Shown piece after piece: positions 1-4,819 of a stretch of 5,903 nucleotides of DNA. How positions within the stretch are numbered: position 1 is the stretch's first letter; every line of letters begins with the position of its first letter. The translations under genes and the position numbers were made by a program. The notes below the pieces were generated by a model. The model was given only the letters and a program-made list of their open reading frames with translations, did no database searches and was not told where the DNA came from. Source of the stretch: an uncultured Anaerotruncus sp. (lineage in GTDB: Bacteria > Bacillota > Clostridia > Oscillospirales > Ruminococcaceae); the NCBI RefSeq assembly GCF_902490045.1, contig NZ_CABUCJ010000137.1, forward strand, positions 1 to 5,903, read 5' to 3'.

Positions 1-218
1 CCGCGCCCCGCGCGCGCGCCGCCAGGCAGCCCAAGCCCGCCGCGCCGCCCGTCGACCTCACCGAATTTATCGTGCGGGACGAGGGGCGCATGGCGAAGAA
101 TAAAACCTTCTACCTCGACGCGGCCGTCATCGACGCGCTGCACCGCGCGGCGGTGGCCCAAAAGGTGACCGACAGCAAGCTGGTCAACGACATCCTGCGG
201 AAGATTTTGGGGCTCTGA
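1..218 (+). CDS. C-terminal end of a protein with a ribbon-helix-helix-like DNA-binding domain (5' partial)
   Basis: An open frame enters from the left edge (first full codon at base 3) and stops with TGA at 216-218, giving 71 visible residues. The first ~17 are Ala/Pro/Arg-rich (ARAARQPKPAAPP), which looks like a flexible linker. The last ~42 read KNKTFYLDAAVIDALHRAA, then a turn, then TDSKLVNDILRKILGL. That is one beta strand (KTFYL), helix A, a turn and helix B, the order found in ribbon-helix-helix (CopG/Arc/MetJ-type) domains, which dimerise and insert the paired strands into the major groove. Family assignment rests on this pattern only. A short gene could start at ATG 90 (42 codons) because GAGGGG lies 3 nt upstream, but that spacing is poor and the frame stays open to the edge, so a longer protein is more likely. 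Possible roles are a transcription regulator or a partition-type protein. The + strand repeats begin about 45 bp after its stop. Confidence 0.6.
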   Translation, partial: APRARAARQPKPAAPPVDLTEFIVRDEGRMAKNKTFYLDAAVIDALHRAAVAQKVTDSKLVNDILRKILGL

Positions 219-219
219 C

Positions 220-243
220 CTGTAAAGCCGATCTGTTTTACAG
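220..243 (+). terminator. Weak hairpin just after the first gene
   Basis: CTGTAAA (220-226) pairs with TTTACAG (237-243) around a 10-nt loop, starting 2 nt after the stop codon. The position suits a 3' end, but the stem is short and AT-rich and is followed by CTCTTTC, not a T-run. It is either a poor terminator or a chance palindrome. Confidence 0.25.
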
Positions 244-260
244 CTCTTTCGGTTCCCCGC

Positions 261-292
261 ACGGTCCCCTCTCACCGAAACTGGGTACCGTT
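261..292 (+). repeat. Repeat copy R1 with stem-loop potential
   Basis: The core motif lies at 271-292. Upstream ACGGTCCC (261-268) can pair with GGGTACCGT (283-291) with one unpaired T, giving 8 bp around a 14-nt loop that displays CTCACCGAAACT. A competing pairing also exists: TTTCGGT (248-254) is the exact complement of ACCGAAA (274-280). Confidence 0.75.
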
Positions 293-320
293 GCACAGGA
301 AACCCCATCTTTATCGGCGA

Positions 321-354
321 TTTTCTCCCGATCTCTCCGGATTCCTTCCGTTTT
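321..354 (+). repeat. Pyrimidine-rich second block of the R1 unit
   Basis: Begins exactly 50 bases after the R1 start and matches the block at 731-764, which is 50 bases after the R4 start, at 28 of 34 positions by my count and without gaps. A shorter version follows R2 at 481-517. The repeat unit is therefore composite and longer than the 22-bp core. Confidence 0.6.
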
Positions 355-430
355 CTATGCGATTTGTTTTTACCGGAGAATGGGGGCCTGTCCATAAAAT
401 TACATCCGGTATTTTTGCGGGAAATGATAC

Positions 431-452
431 TATCCGAAAGTGGGTACCGTCC
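431..452 (+). repeat. Repeat copy R2
   Basis: Core variant with CCGAAAGTGGGTACCGT at 434-450. The left end (TAT) differs from the CTCA of R1, and no good upstream pairing arm is seen. Confidence 0.7.
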
Positions 453-480
453 GTTTTTTTATCTGCAGTCACCTGCCCGG

Positions 481-517
481 TTCTCCAGATTCCTTTCATT
501 TTCTCCTGTTTTTACCG
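481..517 (+). repeat. Pyrimidine-rich second block of the R2 unit
   Basis: TTCTCCAGATTCCTTTC followed by TTTTCTCC and TTTTTACCG resembles 333-376 after R1 (CTCTCCGGATTCCTTCCG, then TTTTCT and TTTTTACCG), with the block about 12 bp closer to its core and one internal deletion. Confidence 0.5.
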
Positions 518-570
518 CGTTCCGTTTTTGGGAAATGGCCGCCCGGATGATGTAAAGGGATTCCCTTGCG

Positions 571-576
571 TATAAT
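571..576 (+). promoter_or_regulatory. Possible -10 element inside the repeat field
   Basis: A perfect TATAAT at 571-576 has no convincing -35 partner: TGATGT at 548-553 is the best at 17-bp spacing. A small perfect hairpin, CCTTCC/GGAAGG with a 3-nt loop (584-598), would lie at the start of any transcript. No gene is seen downstream before the next repeat copies. Confidence 0.25.
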
Positions 577-593
577 ATCCGGGCCTTCCGGCG

Positions 594-637
594 GAAGGTA
601 CGCAGTTTTGGATAACTCCCCGAAAACGGGTACCGTT
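594..637. repeat. Inverted copy I1 followed directly by repeat copy R3
   Basis: I1 at 594-615 contains GGTACGCAGTTTTGG, a diverged reverse complement of the core. R3 at 616-637 contains CCCGAAAACGGGTACCGTT, a + copy with three changes. The two abut head to head, so the segment is an imperfect palindrome with GGTAC and GTACC at its flanks. Confidence 0.6.
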
Positions 638-669
638 TTTCGGACTATGCCGCGCGGGACCCGCCTGCG

Positions 670-702
670 ACGGTGCCCGGCTCACCGAAACTGGGTACCA
701 TT
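670..702 (+). repeat. Repeat copy R4 with stem-loop potential
   Basis: The core at 681-702 differs from R1 at one of 22 positions. GGTGCCC (672-678) can pair with GGGTACC (693-699), including one G-U pair, around a 14-nt loop holding CTCACCGAAACT. Loop size and content match R1, and the upstream arm is also similar in sequence to that of R1. Confidence 0.75.
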
Positions 703-730
703 TGGAACACCGCCCCCGGTTTATTCCGCG

Positions 731-764
731 TTTTCTCCCAATTTCTCCCGATTGCTTCTGATTT
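731..764 (+). repeat. Pyrimidine-rich second block of the R4 unit
   Basis: Begins 50 bases after the R4 core start, the same offset as after R1, with recognisable TTTTCTCCC and TCTCCCGATTGCTTC segments matching 321-354. Confidence 0.6.
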
Positions 765-778
765 TGCCGCCGTCCTCC

Positions 779-800
779 AACGGTACGCAGTTTCCGGCAA
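779..800 (-). repeat. Inverted repeat copy I2
   Basis: ACGGTACGCAGTTTCCGG resembles the reverse complement of the core, ACGGTACCCAGTTTCGGTG. By my count 17 of 22 positions match. No paired + copy adjoins it. Confidence 0.5.
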
Positions 801-885
801 AACCCCGCAAGCCGCGAAGAATCCCGGGTTTGCGGCGCGCCGCCGCTGCCGGCGGACCGGCCCGGCCGGGGGAGGAAAGGGGAGA

Positions 886-907
886 CTCACCGAAACTGGG
901 TACCGTC
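886..907 (+). repeat. Repeat copy R5
   Basis: The core is identical to R1 except at the last base. The upstream ACGGT arm seen at R1 and R4 is absent. Instead GGGAGG (870-875) and CCTCCC (908-913) bracket the core as a different inverted pair. Confidence 0.75.
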
Positions 908-1011
908 CCTCCCGCATCCGAAACCAGCTCCTGGATGCTCCGGAAACCGCGCCCGCACAGCCGATTCCGGACGCGCATGCAATTTTGGCGCGGAGCCCTT
1001 TCCACACCTCT

Positions 1012-1020
1012 ATTATAACA
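1012..1020 (-). promoter_or_regulatory. Possible minus-strand extended -10 promoter
   Basis: On the minus strand this reads TGTTATAAT, an extended -10 (TGn plus TATAAT). No good -35 is seen. Transcription would run leftward, antisense to the R5-R1 repeats. No minus-strand gene in its path looks real. Confidence 0.25.
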
Positions 1021-1029
1021 CGCGCGCAC

Positions 1030-1061
1030 GCGGGGCGGACTCACCGGAACTGCCCACGCCG
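1030..1061 (+). repeat. Repeat copy R6, variant class, with stem-loop potential
   Basis: CTCACCGGAACT is kept (1040-1051), but GGGTACC is replaced by GCCCACG. The upstream arm GCGGGGC (1030-1036) pairs with GCCCACGC (1052-1059) leaving one unpaired A, 7 bp with a 15-nt loop. Both stem arms differ from those of R1 and R4 yet still pair. Confidence 0.6.
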
Positions 1062-1083
1062 CCAGCCGGATCAGGGAACCGCG

Positions 1084-1127
1084 CTACCCGAAACTGCCCA
1101 CGGGACTAGCCGAAACCGGCAACCCCG
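1084..1127 (+). repeat. Repeat copies R7 and R8, diverged
   Basis: R7 (from 1084) reads CTACCCGAAACTGCCCACGG and belongs to the same GCCCACG class as R6. R8 (from 1106) reads CTAGCCGAAACCGGC and keeps only the CCGAAAC centre. R8 could be a chance match in GC-rich sequence. Confidence 0.5.
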
Positions 1128-1201
1128 GCCTTTGGGACGTGTCCCCGCAAACGCCCGTCAAATCAGGAAAATTCCGGGTTTTTTACCGGCCAGAATCCGG
1201 T

Positions 1202-1231
1202 TGTAGGTACTGTAGGTACTGTAAGTACTGT
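1202..1231 (+). repeat. 9-bp tandem repeat (TGTAGGTAC), about 3.3 copies
   Basis: Two exact copies of TGTAGGTAC (1202-1210, 1211-1219) are followed by TGTAAGTAC (1220-1228) and a partial TGTA. The unit contains the palindrome GTAC. It ends 5 nt before the strong hairpin at 1237. It could be a variable-number repeat or a small operator array. Confidence 0.9.
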
Positions 1232-1236
1232 ATTGG

Positions 1237-1279
1237 AAAACGGGAGGGGCTGCCGCCTGAAAGGCGGCCCCTCCCGTTT
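1237..1279. terminator. Strong, probably bidirectional hairpin terminator
   Basis: The 5' arm AAAACGGGAGGGGC (1237-1250) pairs with the 3' arm ending CCCCTCCCGTTT (to 1279), and an inner GCCGCC/GGCGGC stem caps a small loop, leaving a 3-nt bulge. The A-run before and T-run after the stem allow termination on either strand, although the T tracts are short (3 on +, 4 on -). It separates the repeat field from the rmuC promoter. Confidence 0.7.
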
Positions 1280-1340
1280 CTCTGCCGGGAAATGGAGAAG
1301 GCACGCCGCAAAATGTTCCAGAAGCGGACGGGAACCCCCT

Positions 1341-1368
1341 TTCCCACGGAGGGAAAACATGCTATAAT
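1341..1368 (+). promoter_or_regulatory. Extended -10 promoter upstream of rmuC
   Basis: TATAAT at 1363-1368 is preceded by TGC, forming an extended -10 (1360-1368). TTCCCA at 1341-1346 is a 4-of-6 match to TTGACA at 16-bp spacing. Transcription would begin near 1375, some 85 nt before the rmuC start. It is the only good promoter seen for the three-gene run. Confidence 0.65.
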
Positions 1369-1394
1369 AACCGCGTTGCAATGCTTGCATCCAC

Positions 1395-1424
1395 TGCGGC
1401 CCGCCGGGAGCGGGCGCATTTTTT
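1395..1424 (+). terminator. Terminator-like hairpin in the rmuC leader (possible attenuator)
   Basis: TGCGGCCCGC (1395-1404) pairs with GCGGGCGCA (1410-1418) with one bulged G and a 5-nt loop, followed by TTTTTT (1419-1424). This is a textbook intrinsic terminator shape, yet it lies only ~20-50 nt downstream of the predicted transcription start. Upstream AATGC (1380-1384) is complementary to GCATT (1416-1420) and could compete with the stem. It may limit transcription into rmuC or end a ~50-nt RNA. Confidence 0.6.
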
Positions 1425-1459
1425 GATTCGGCCGGGAACGCCCGGTAAAGGGGGATATG

Positions 1460-2788
1460 ATGGATCAGGTTCTGTTGTGGGCCGCCGCGCTTCTGGCCGC
1501 GGGGGCGTGCGCCGCGGCAATCGCCGCAGCGGTGATCGCGGCGCGGCCGCGCCGCGGGGAGCAGGGGCTCGCCCAGATGCGGGAGGAGCTCGAGCGGCTG
1601 CGCGGGATCCTCGTCGAGGAGTCGCGCCAGTCGCGGCAGGAGAGCGCGCAGAACATCACCCGTTCGGTGAACGCGCTCGGGCAGGCGCTGGCGAGCAACC
1701 AGCAGCAGATGTCCCGCGAGCTGGGGATGCGGCAGGACAGCCTGCAAAAGACGGTCGCCGAACTCATGCGCAGCGTCGACGCGCGGTTCCAGAGCTTCAC
1801 CACCCAGAGCGGCGAACAGCTTTCGGGCATCCGCACGACGGTGGAAAACCGGCTTTCCTCCCTTCAGGAGGACAACGCCAAAAAGCTCGAGGAGATGCGC
1901 AGGACGGTCGACGAAAAGCTCGAGCAGACGCTGGAAAGCCGCATCGGCCAGTCGTTCAAGCTGGTGAGCGAACGGCTCGAGCAGGTCTATAAGGGCCTTG
2001 GCGAGATGCAGACCCTCGCATCCGGGGTGGGGGATCTCAAGAAGGTGCTCTCCAACGTCAAGACGCGCGGCGTGCTCGGGGAGGTCCAGCTCGGCGCGAT
2101 CCTTGAACAGATCCTGTCCCCCGACCAGTACAAGACCAATTTTTCCACCCGCCGCGACAGCCGCAATCCCGTCGAATACGCGGTCGTGCTGCCGGGGGAC
2201 GGGGAGGAGCCCGTCTACCTGCCGATCGACGCCAAGTTCCCGGCGGACGCCTATGTCCGCCTGACCGACGCCTACGAGCAGGGCGACCCGGCGGAGATTT
2301 CCGCCGCGTCCGCCGCGCTGGCCGCGCGCGTCAAAGCGTTCGCGCGCGATATCCGAGACAAATACCTTGACCCGCCCCGCACGACCGATTTCGCGGTCAT
2401 GTTCCTGCCCTTCGAGGGGCTTTACGCCCAGGTGCTCCAACTCGGCCTGCTCGAGCCGCTTCAGCGCGACTACAAGGTGAGCGTCGCCGGTCCGACCACG
2501 ATGGCCGCCCTGCTCAACAGCCTCCAGATGGGCTTCCGGACCCTTGCAATCCAGAAGCGTTCGGGGGAGGTCTGGCAGGTGCTCGGCGCGGTCAAGACCG
2601 AGTTCGAGCGGTTCGGCGACGTGCTCGGCGCCGCCCAGCAGCGGCTGGAACAGGCCAACAGCGAGCTGGACAAGCTCGTCGGTGTGCGCACCCGCGCCAT
2701 CCAGCGCCGCCTCGCGCAGGTGAGCGCGCTGCCCGATTCCGCCGCCGCCGCGCTGCTGGAGGAGGGGGGATCCCCCTCCGAGGAATGA
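1460..2788 (+). CDS. rmuC: RmuC family protein (DNA recombination limiting protein)
   Basis: Encodes 442 residues, a usual length for RmuC. RmuC proteins carry a PD-(D/E)XK nuclease-like fold and in E. coli limit inversions at short inverted repeats; the biochemical activity is not well defined. Counting from ATG 1457, residues 5-29 are a hydrophobic N-terminal membrane anchor. Residues ~35-185 are Gln/Glu/Arg-rich coiled coil. The conserved domain follows: RGVLGEVQLG (204-213), YLPIDAKFP (254-262, the D-x-K of the nuclease core), DFAVMFLPFEGLY (311-323) and GPTTMAALLNSLQMGFRTL (345-363). The C-terminal tail is acidic. I prefer ATG 1460 over the adjacent ATG 1457 because AAAGGGGG (1447-1454) lies 5 nt from 1460 but only 2 nt from 1457. 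It is the first of three same-strand genes, driven from the promoter at 1341-1368. The family call is very secure; the exact start is less so. Confidence 0.95.
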   Translation: MDQVLLWAAALLAAGACAAAIAAAVIAARPRRGEQGLAQMREELERLRGILVEESRQSRQESAQNITRSVNALGQALASNQQQMSRELGMRQDSLQKTVAELMRSVDARFQSFTTQSGEQLSGIRTTVENRLSSLQEDNAKKLEEMRRTVDEKLEQTLESRIGQSFKLVSERLEQVYKGLGEMQTLASGVGDLKKVLSNVKTRGVLGEVQLGAILEQILSPDQYKTNFSTRRDSRNPVEYAVVLPGDGEEPVYLPIDAKFPADAYVRLTDAYEQGDPAEISAASAALAARVKAFARDIRDKYLDPPRTTDFAVMFLPFEGLYAQVLQLGLLEPLQRDYKVSVAGPTTMAALLNSLQMGFRTLAIQKRSGEVWQVLGAVKTEFERFGDVLGAAQQRLEQANSELDKLVGVRTRAIQRRLAQVSALPDSAAAALLEEGGSPSEE

Positions 2789-2793
2789 GGCTC

Positions 2794-2872
2794 GGTTTGC
2801 CGCTCGATGAGCGGCAAATCCAAAAAAATCCCCGCCGCCCGGAAGGGCGGCAGTCTGCGCCGCCTGCGGGCG
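2794..2872 (+). promoter_or_regulatory. Structured leader between rmuC and the ABC-F gene
   Basis: The gap holds consecutive hairpins. TTTGCCGCTC (2796-2805) pairs perfectly with GAGCGGCAAA (2809-2818) around GAT, extendable by two pairs. GCCGCCC (2834-2840) pairs with GGGCGGC (2845-2851) around a GGAA tetraloop. A weaker CGCC/GGCG stem lies at 2861-2872. None is followed by a T-run, so read-through from rmuC is likely. Several ABC-F genes are controlled by leader attenuation, so a regulatory leader is possible but unproven. No separate promoter is seen. Confidence 0.45.
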
Positions 2873-2893
2873 TCAATAAAAAGGAGTCAACCG

Positions 2894-4819
2894 ATGCTGT
2901 TATCACTGGACAACGTCAGCAAAATCTTTGCCGACAGGATCATCTTCATGGGGGCGTCCCTCAAGGTGGAAGAGGGAGACCGGATCGGTCTTGTCGGCGC
3001 GAACGGGGCGGGGAAGTCGACCCTGCTGAATGTGCTGAATGGAGATATGAGCCCGGACGAGGGGGAACGCGCGGTCAAAAGCGGGCTGACCCTCGGTTTC
3101 CTGCGCCAGAACAGCGGCGTGGACAGCGCCAACACGATCTATGAGGAGATGCAGTCGGTGTTCCGGCCTCTGCTGGACGCGCAGGCGCGCATCAGGGAGC
3201 TGGCGGCCGAGATGGAGCGGCACGCCGACCACGGGACGGCGGAATATGCGGGGCTGTCGGCGGAATACGGCGGCCTGCTGGCCTATTTCGAGGCGAACGA
3301 CGGCTACAACATCGGCGTGAAGATCAAGACGGTCTTAAACGGCATGGGATTTGCCGACCGGGAGATGGACACGGTGTGCGGGACGCTGTCGGGCGGGGAA
3401 AAGACCCGCCTCGCGCTCGCCAAGCTGCTGCTCACCGAGCCGGGGCTGCTCATGCTCGACGAGCCGACCAACCACCTGGATTTCCCGACCCTCCAGTGGC
3501 TGGAGGACTACTTGCAGGAATATAAGGGCGCGCTGATCGTCGTGTCGCACGACCGCTACTTCCTGGACAAGATCTGCTCCAAAATGTGGGAGGTCGCCAA
3601 CCTGCATGTGACTGCCTACCGGGGTAATTACACCAAATACATGCACACGCGGGAGGCGCTCTACGAGCGGCAGCTCAAGGAATATGAGATGCAGCAGCAG
3701 AACGTCGCCAAGCTGACCGATTATATCGCGCGCAACAAGGTGCGCGCGACCACCGCGGCGATGGCCAGGAGCCGCGAAAAGATGCTCGAGCGGATGGAGC
3801 CGGTCAAAAAGCCGCCCGCGCCGCTGCTGCCGGTGAAGATGGCCTTCCGGTACGAGCAGGAGCCGGTCAAGGACGTGCTTCACGCCGAGGGGCTGACGCT
3901 GCGCGCGGGGGAGGACGGAAAGCTGCTCTGCGAGGGGGCGGACTTCGACCTGCTCAAGGGGCAGAAGGTCGCGCTCGTGGGCGCAAACGGGGTGGGGAAG
4001 TCCACCTTTTTGAAGGCGCTGCTCGGCAGGATCCGCCCCGAGGCGGGGAGCGTGCGGTGGGGCCGCAATACGAAGGTCTCCTACTTCGAGCAGGAACAGC
4101 TCGACCTGCACCCGCAGAAAACGGTGATCGGCGAGCTGTGGGACCGCTTCCCCGCGACCTACGAGCAGGACCTGCGCAACGTGCTGGGCGGGCTGCGGTT
4201 CACGGGGGAATCGATCTACAAGCAGGTGGGGATGCTGTCGGGCGGCGAAAAGGCGCGTCTCAAATTCGCCATCATGATGTACGAGGCGGGCAACGTCCTG
4301 CTCCTCGACGAACCGACCAACCACCTCGACCTCGCGACCAAGGAGGTGCTCGACCGGGCGCTGATGGATTACGAGGGGACGATCCTGGCCGTGTCGCACG
4401 ACCGGTACCTGCTCTCCCGGATGCCCGACCACATCGTCGAGATGACCCCGCAGGGGTTCGTCTGGTACGAGGGCGGCTACGAGAGCTACCGGGCGAAGCG
4501 CCGGGAGGCCCAGCCCGAACGGGCGGTGCGGGAGGAAAAGCCCAAAACGGAAAACGCCTTCCACCGCACCAAAAAGCAGCGCGCCGAACAGGTGGCGCGC
4601 AAAAAGCGGCTCTGCGAGGTGGAGCAGGAGATCTCCGACCTTGAGCTTGCGGTCGACACGGCGCAGGCGGAGCTCGGGGACCCGGAGGTGTCGAGCGACT
4701 ACCAGCGGGTGAACGGGCTGTGCGCGCAGATCGAGGAAAACCGCGCGGCGCTCGCCGCGCTGATGGAGGAATGGGCGGAGCTCTCCGAGCTCTGCGAGGA
4801 AACGGAGGGCCGTCAATGA
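2894..4819 (+). CDS. ABC-F family ATP-binding protein, YdiF/Uup-like (ribosome-associated ATPase)
   Basis: Encodes 641 residues with two ABC ATPase domains and no membrane segments, as in ABC-F proteins, which act on the ribosome in translation or antibiotic protection and not in transport. Domain 1: Walker A GANGAGKST (35-43), signature LSGGEK (165-170), Walker B LLMLDEP (185-191), H-loop SHD (218-220). An interdomain linker rich in charged and Gln residues (~240-330) matches the P-site-tRNA interaction region. Domain 2: GANGVGKST (363-371), LSGGEK (448-453), VLLLDEP (468-474), SHD (501-503). Both catalytic Glu residues are present. Residues ~540-640 are a charged C-terminal coiled coil as in Uup and YdiF; B. 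subtilis YdiF has about the same length. Start 2894 is preceded by AAGGAG at 7 nt (2881-2886); an in-frame ATG at 2807 lacks a ribosome binding site. It overlaps the next gene by 4 nt. Housekeeping seems likelier than resistance, but the subfamily is inferred. Confidence 0.95.
   Translation: MLLSLDNVSKIFADRIIFMGASLKVEEGDRIGLVGANGAGKSTLLNVLNGDMSPDEGERAVKSGLTLGFLRQNSGVDSANTIYEEMQSVFRPLLDAQARIRELAAEMERHADHGTAEYAGLSAEYGGLLAYFEANDGYNIGVKIKTVLNGMGFADREMDTVCGTLSGGEKTRLALAKLLLTEPGLLMLDEPTNHLDFPTLQWLEDYLQEYKGALIVVSHDRYFLDKICSKMWEVANLHVTAYRGNYTKYMHTREALYERQLKEYEMQQQNVAKLTDYIARNKVRATTAAMARSREKMLERMEPVKKPPAPLLPVKMAFRYEQEPVKDVLHAEGLTLRAGEDGKLLCEGADFDLLKGQKVALVGANGVGKSTFLKALLGRIRPEAGSVRWGRNTKVSYFEQEQLDLHPQKTVIGELWDRFPATYEQDLRNVLGGLRFTGESIYKQVGMLSGGEKARLKFAIMMYEAGNVLLLDEPTNHLDLATKEVLDRALMDYEGTILAVSHDRYLLSRMPDHIVEMTPQGFVWYEGGYESYRAKRREAQPERAVREEKPKTENAFHRTKKQRAEQVARKKRLCEVEQEISDLELAVDTAQAELGDPEVSSDYQRVNGLCAQIEENRAALAALMEEWAELSELCEETEGRQ

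Larger units (their letters stand above)
261..1127. repeat. Gene-free repeat field: interspersed imperfect repeats, core CACCGAAACTGGGTACCGT
   Basis: This stretch has no convincing gene. Eight + oriented copies of one ~22-bp motif start near 271, 431, 616, 681, 886, 1040, 1084 and 1106, and two diverged inverted copies lie near 594 and 779. Spacing is irregular (about 160, 185, 65, 205, 154, 44 and 22 bp), so this is not a CRISPR array or simple tandem repeat. Copies at 271, 681 and 886 are nearly identical, and those on the right are progressively altered. The only open frames here are short, overlapping and in several frames. Candidate explanations are a binding-site array for a DNA-binding protein, decayed ends of insertion sequences (IS21-family elements carry several transposase-binding repeats at each end, but no transposase gene is present), or a repeated structured RNA/DNA element. 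Confidence 0.85.

Noticed and set aside
261..1127. CRISPR array
   Set aside because: Repeats are diverged, occur in both orientations, and spacing ranges from about 20 to 205 bp. No cas gene is present.
291..1206. Several 60-177-codon frames in the repeat field on both strands
   Set aside because: They overlap one another in different frames, lack good ribosome binding sites, and their similar peptides arise from the DNA repeats themselves.
1163..2440. 425-codon open frame on the minus strand opposite rmuC
   Set aside because: It is antisense to a clear RmuC reading frame, its protein is low-complexity (Leu/Arg/Asp-rich) with no recognisable domain, and such long antisense frames are common in GC-rich genes.
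2757..2778. GGAGG...CCTCC palindrome at the end of rmuC as a terminator
   Set aside because: It lies inside the coding sequence, has almost no loop and no following T-run.
2807..2893. 29-residue N-terminal extension of the ABC-F protein
   Set aside because: ATG 2807 lies in a hairpin loop with no ribosome binding site, while ATG 2894 has AAGGAG at 7 nt and begins with the usual ABC-F N-terminus.
2785..3144. Frame starting ATGA at the rmuC stop
   Set aside because: It runs out of frame into the ABC-F gene, has no adequate ribosome binding site, and its peptide is unremarkable.
3335..4816. 493-codon open frame on the minus strand opposite the ABC-F gene
   Set aside because: The opposite strand carries all ABC-F motifs. 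The antisense product is His/Arg/Leu-rich with no family resemblance.
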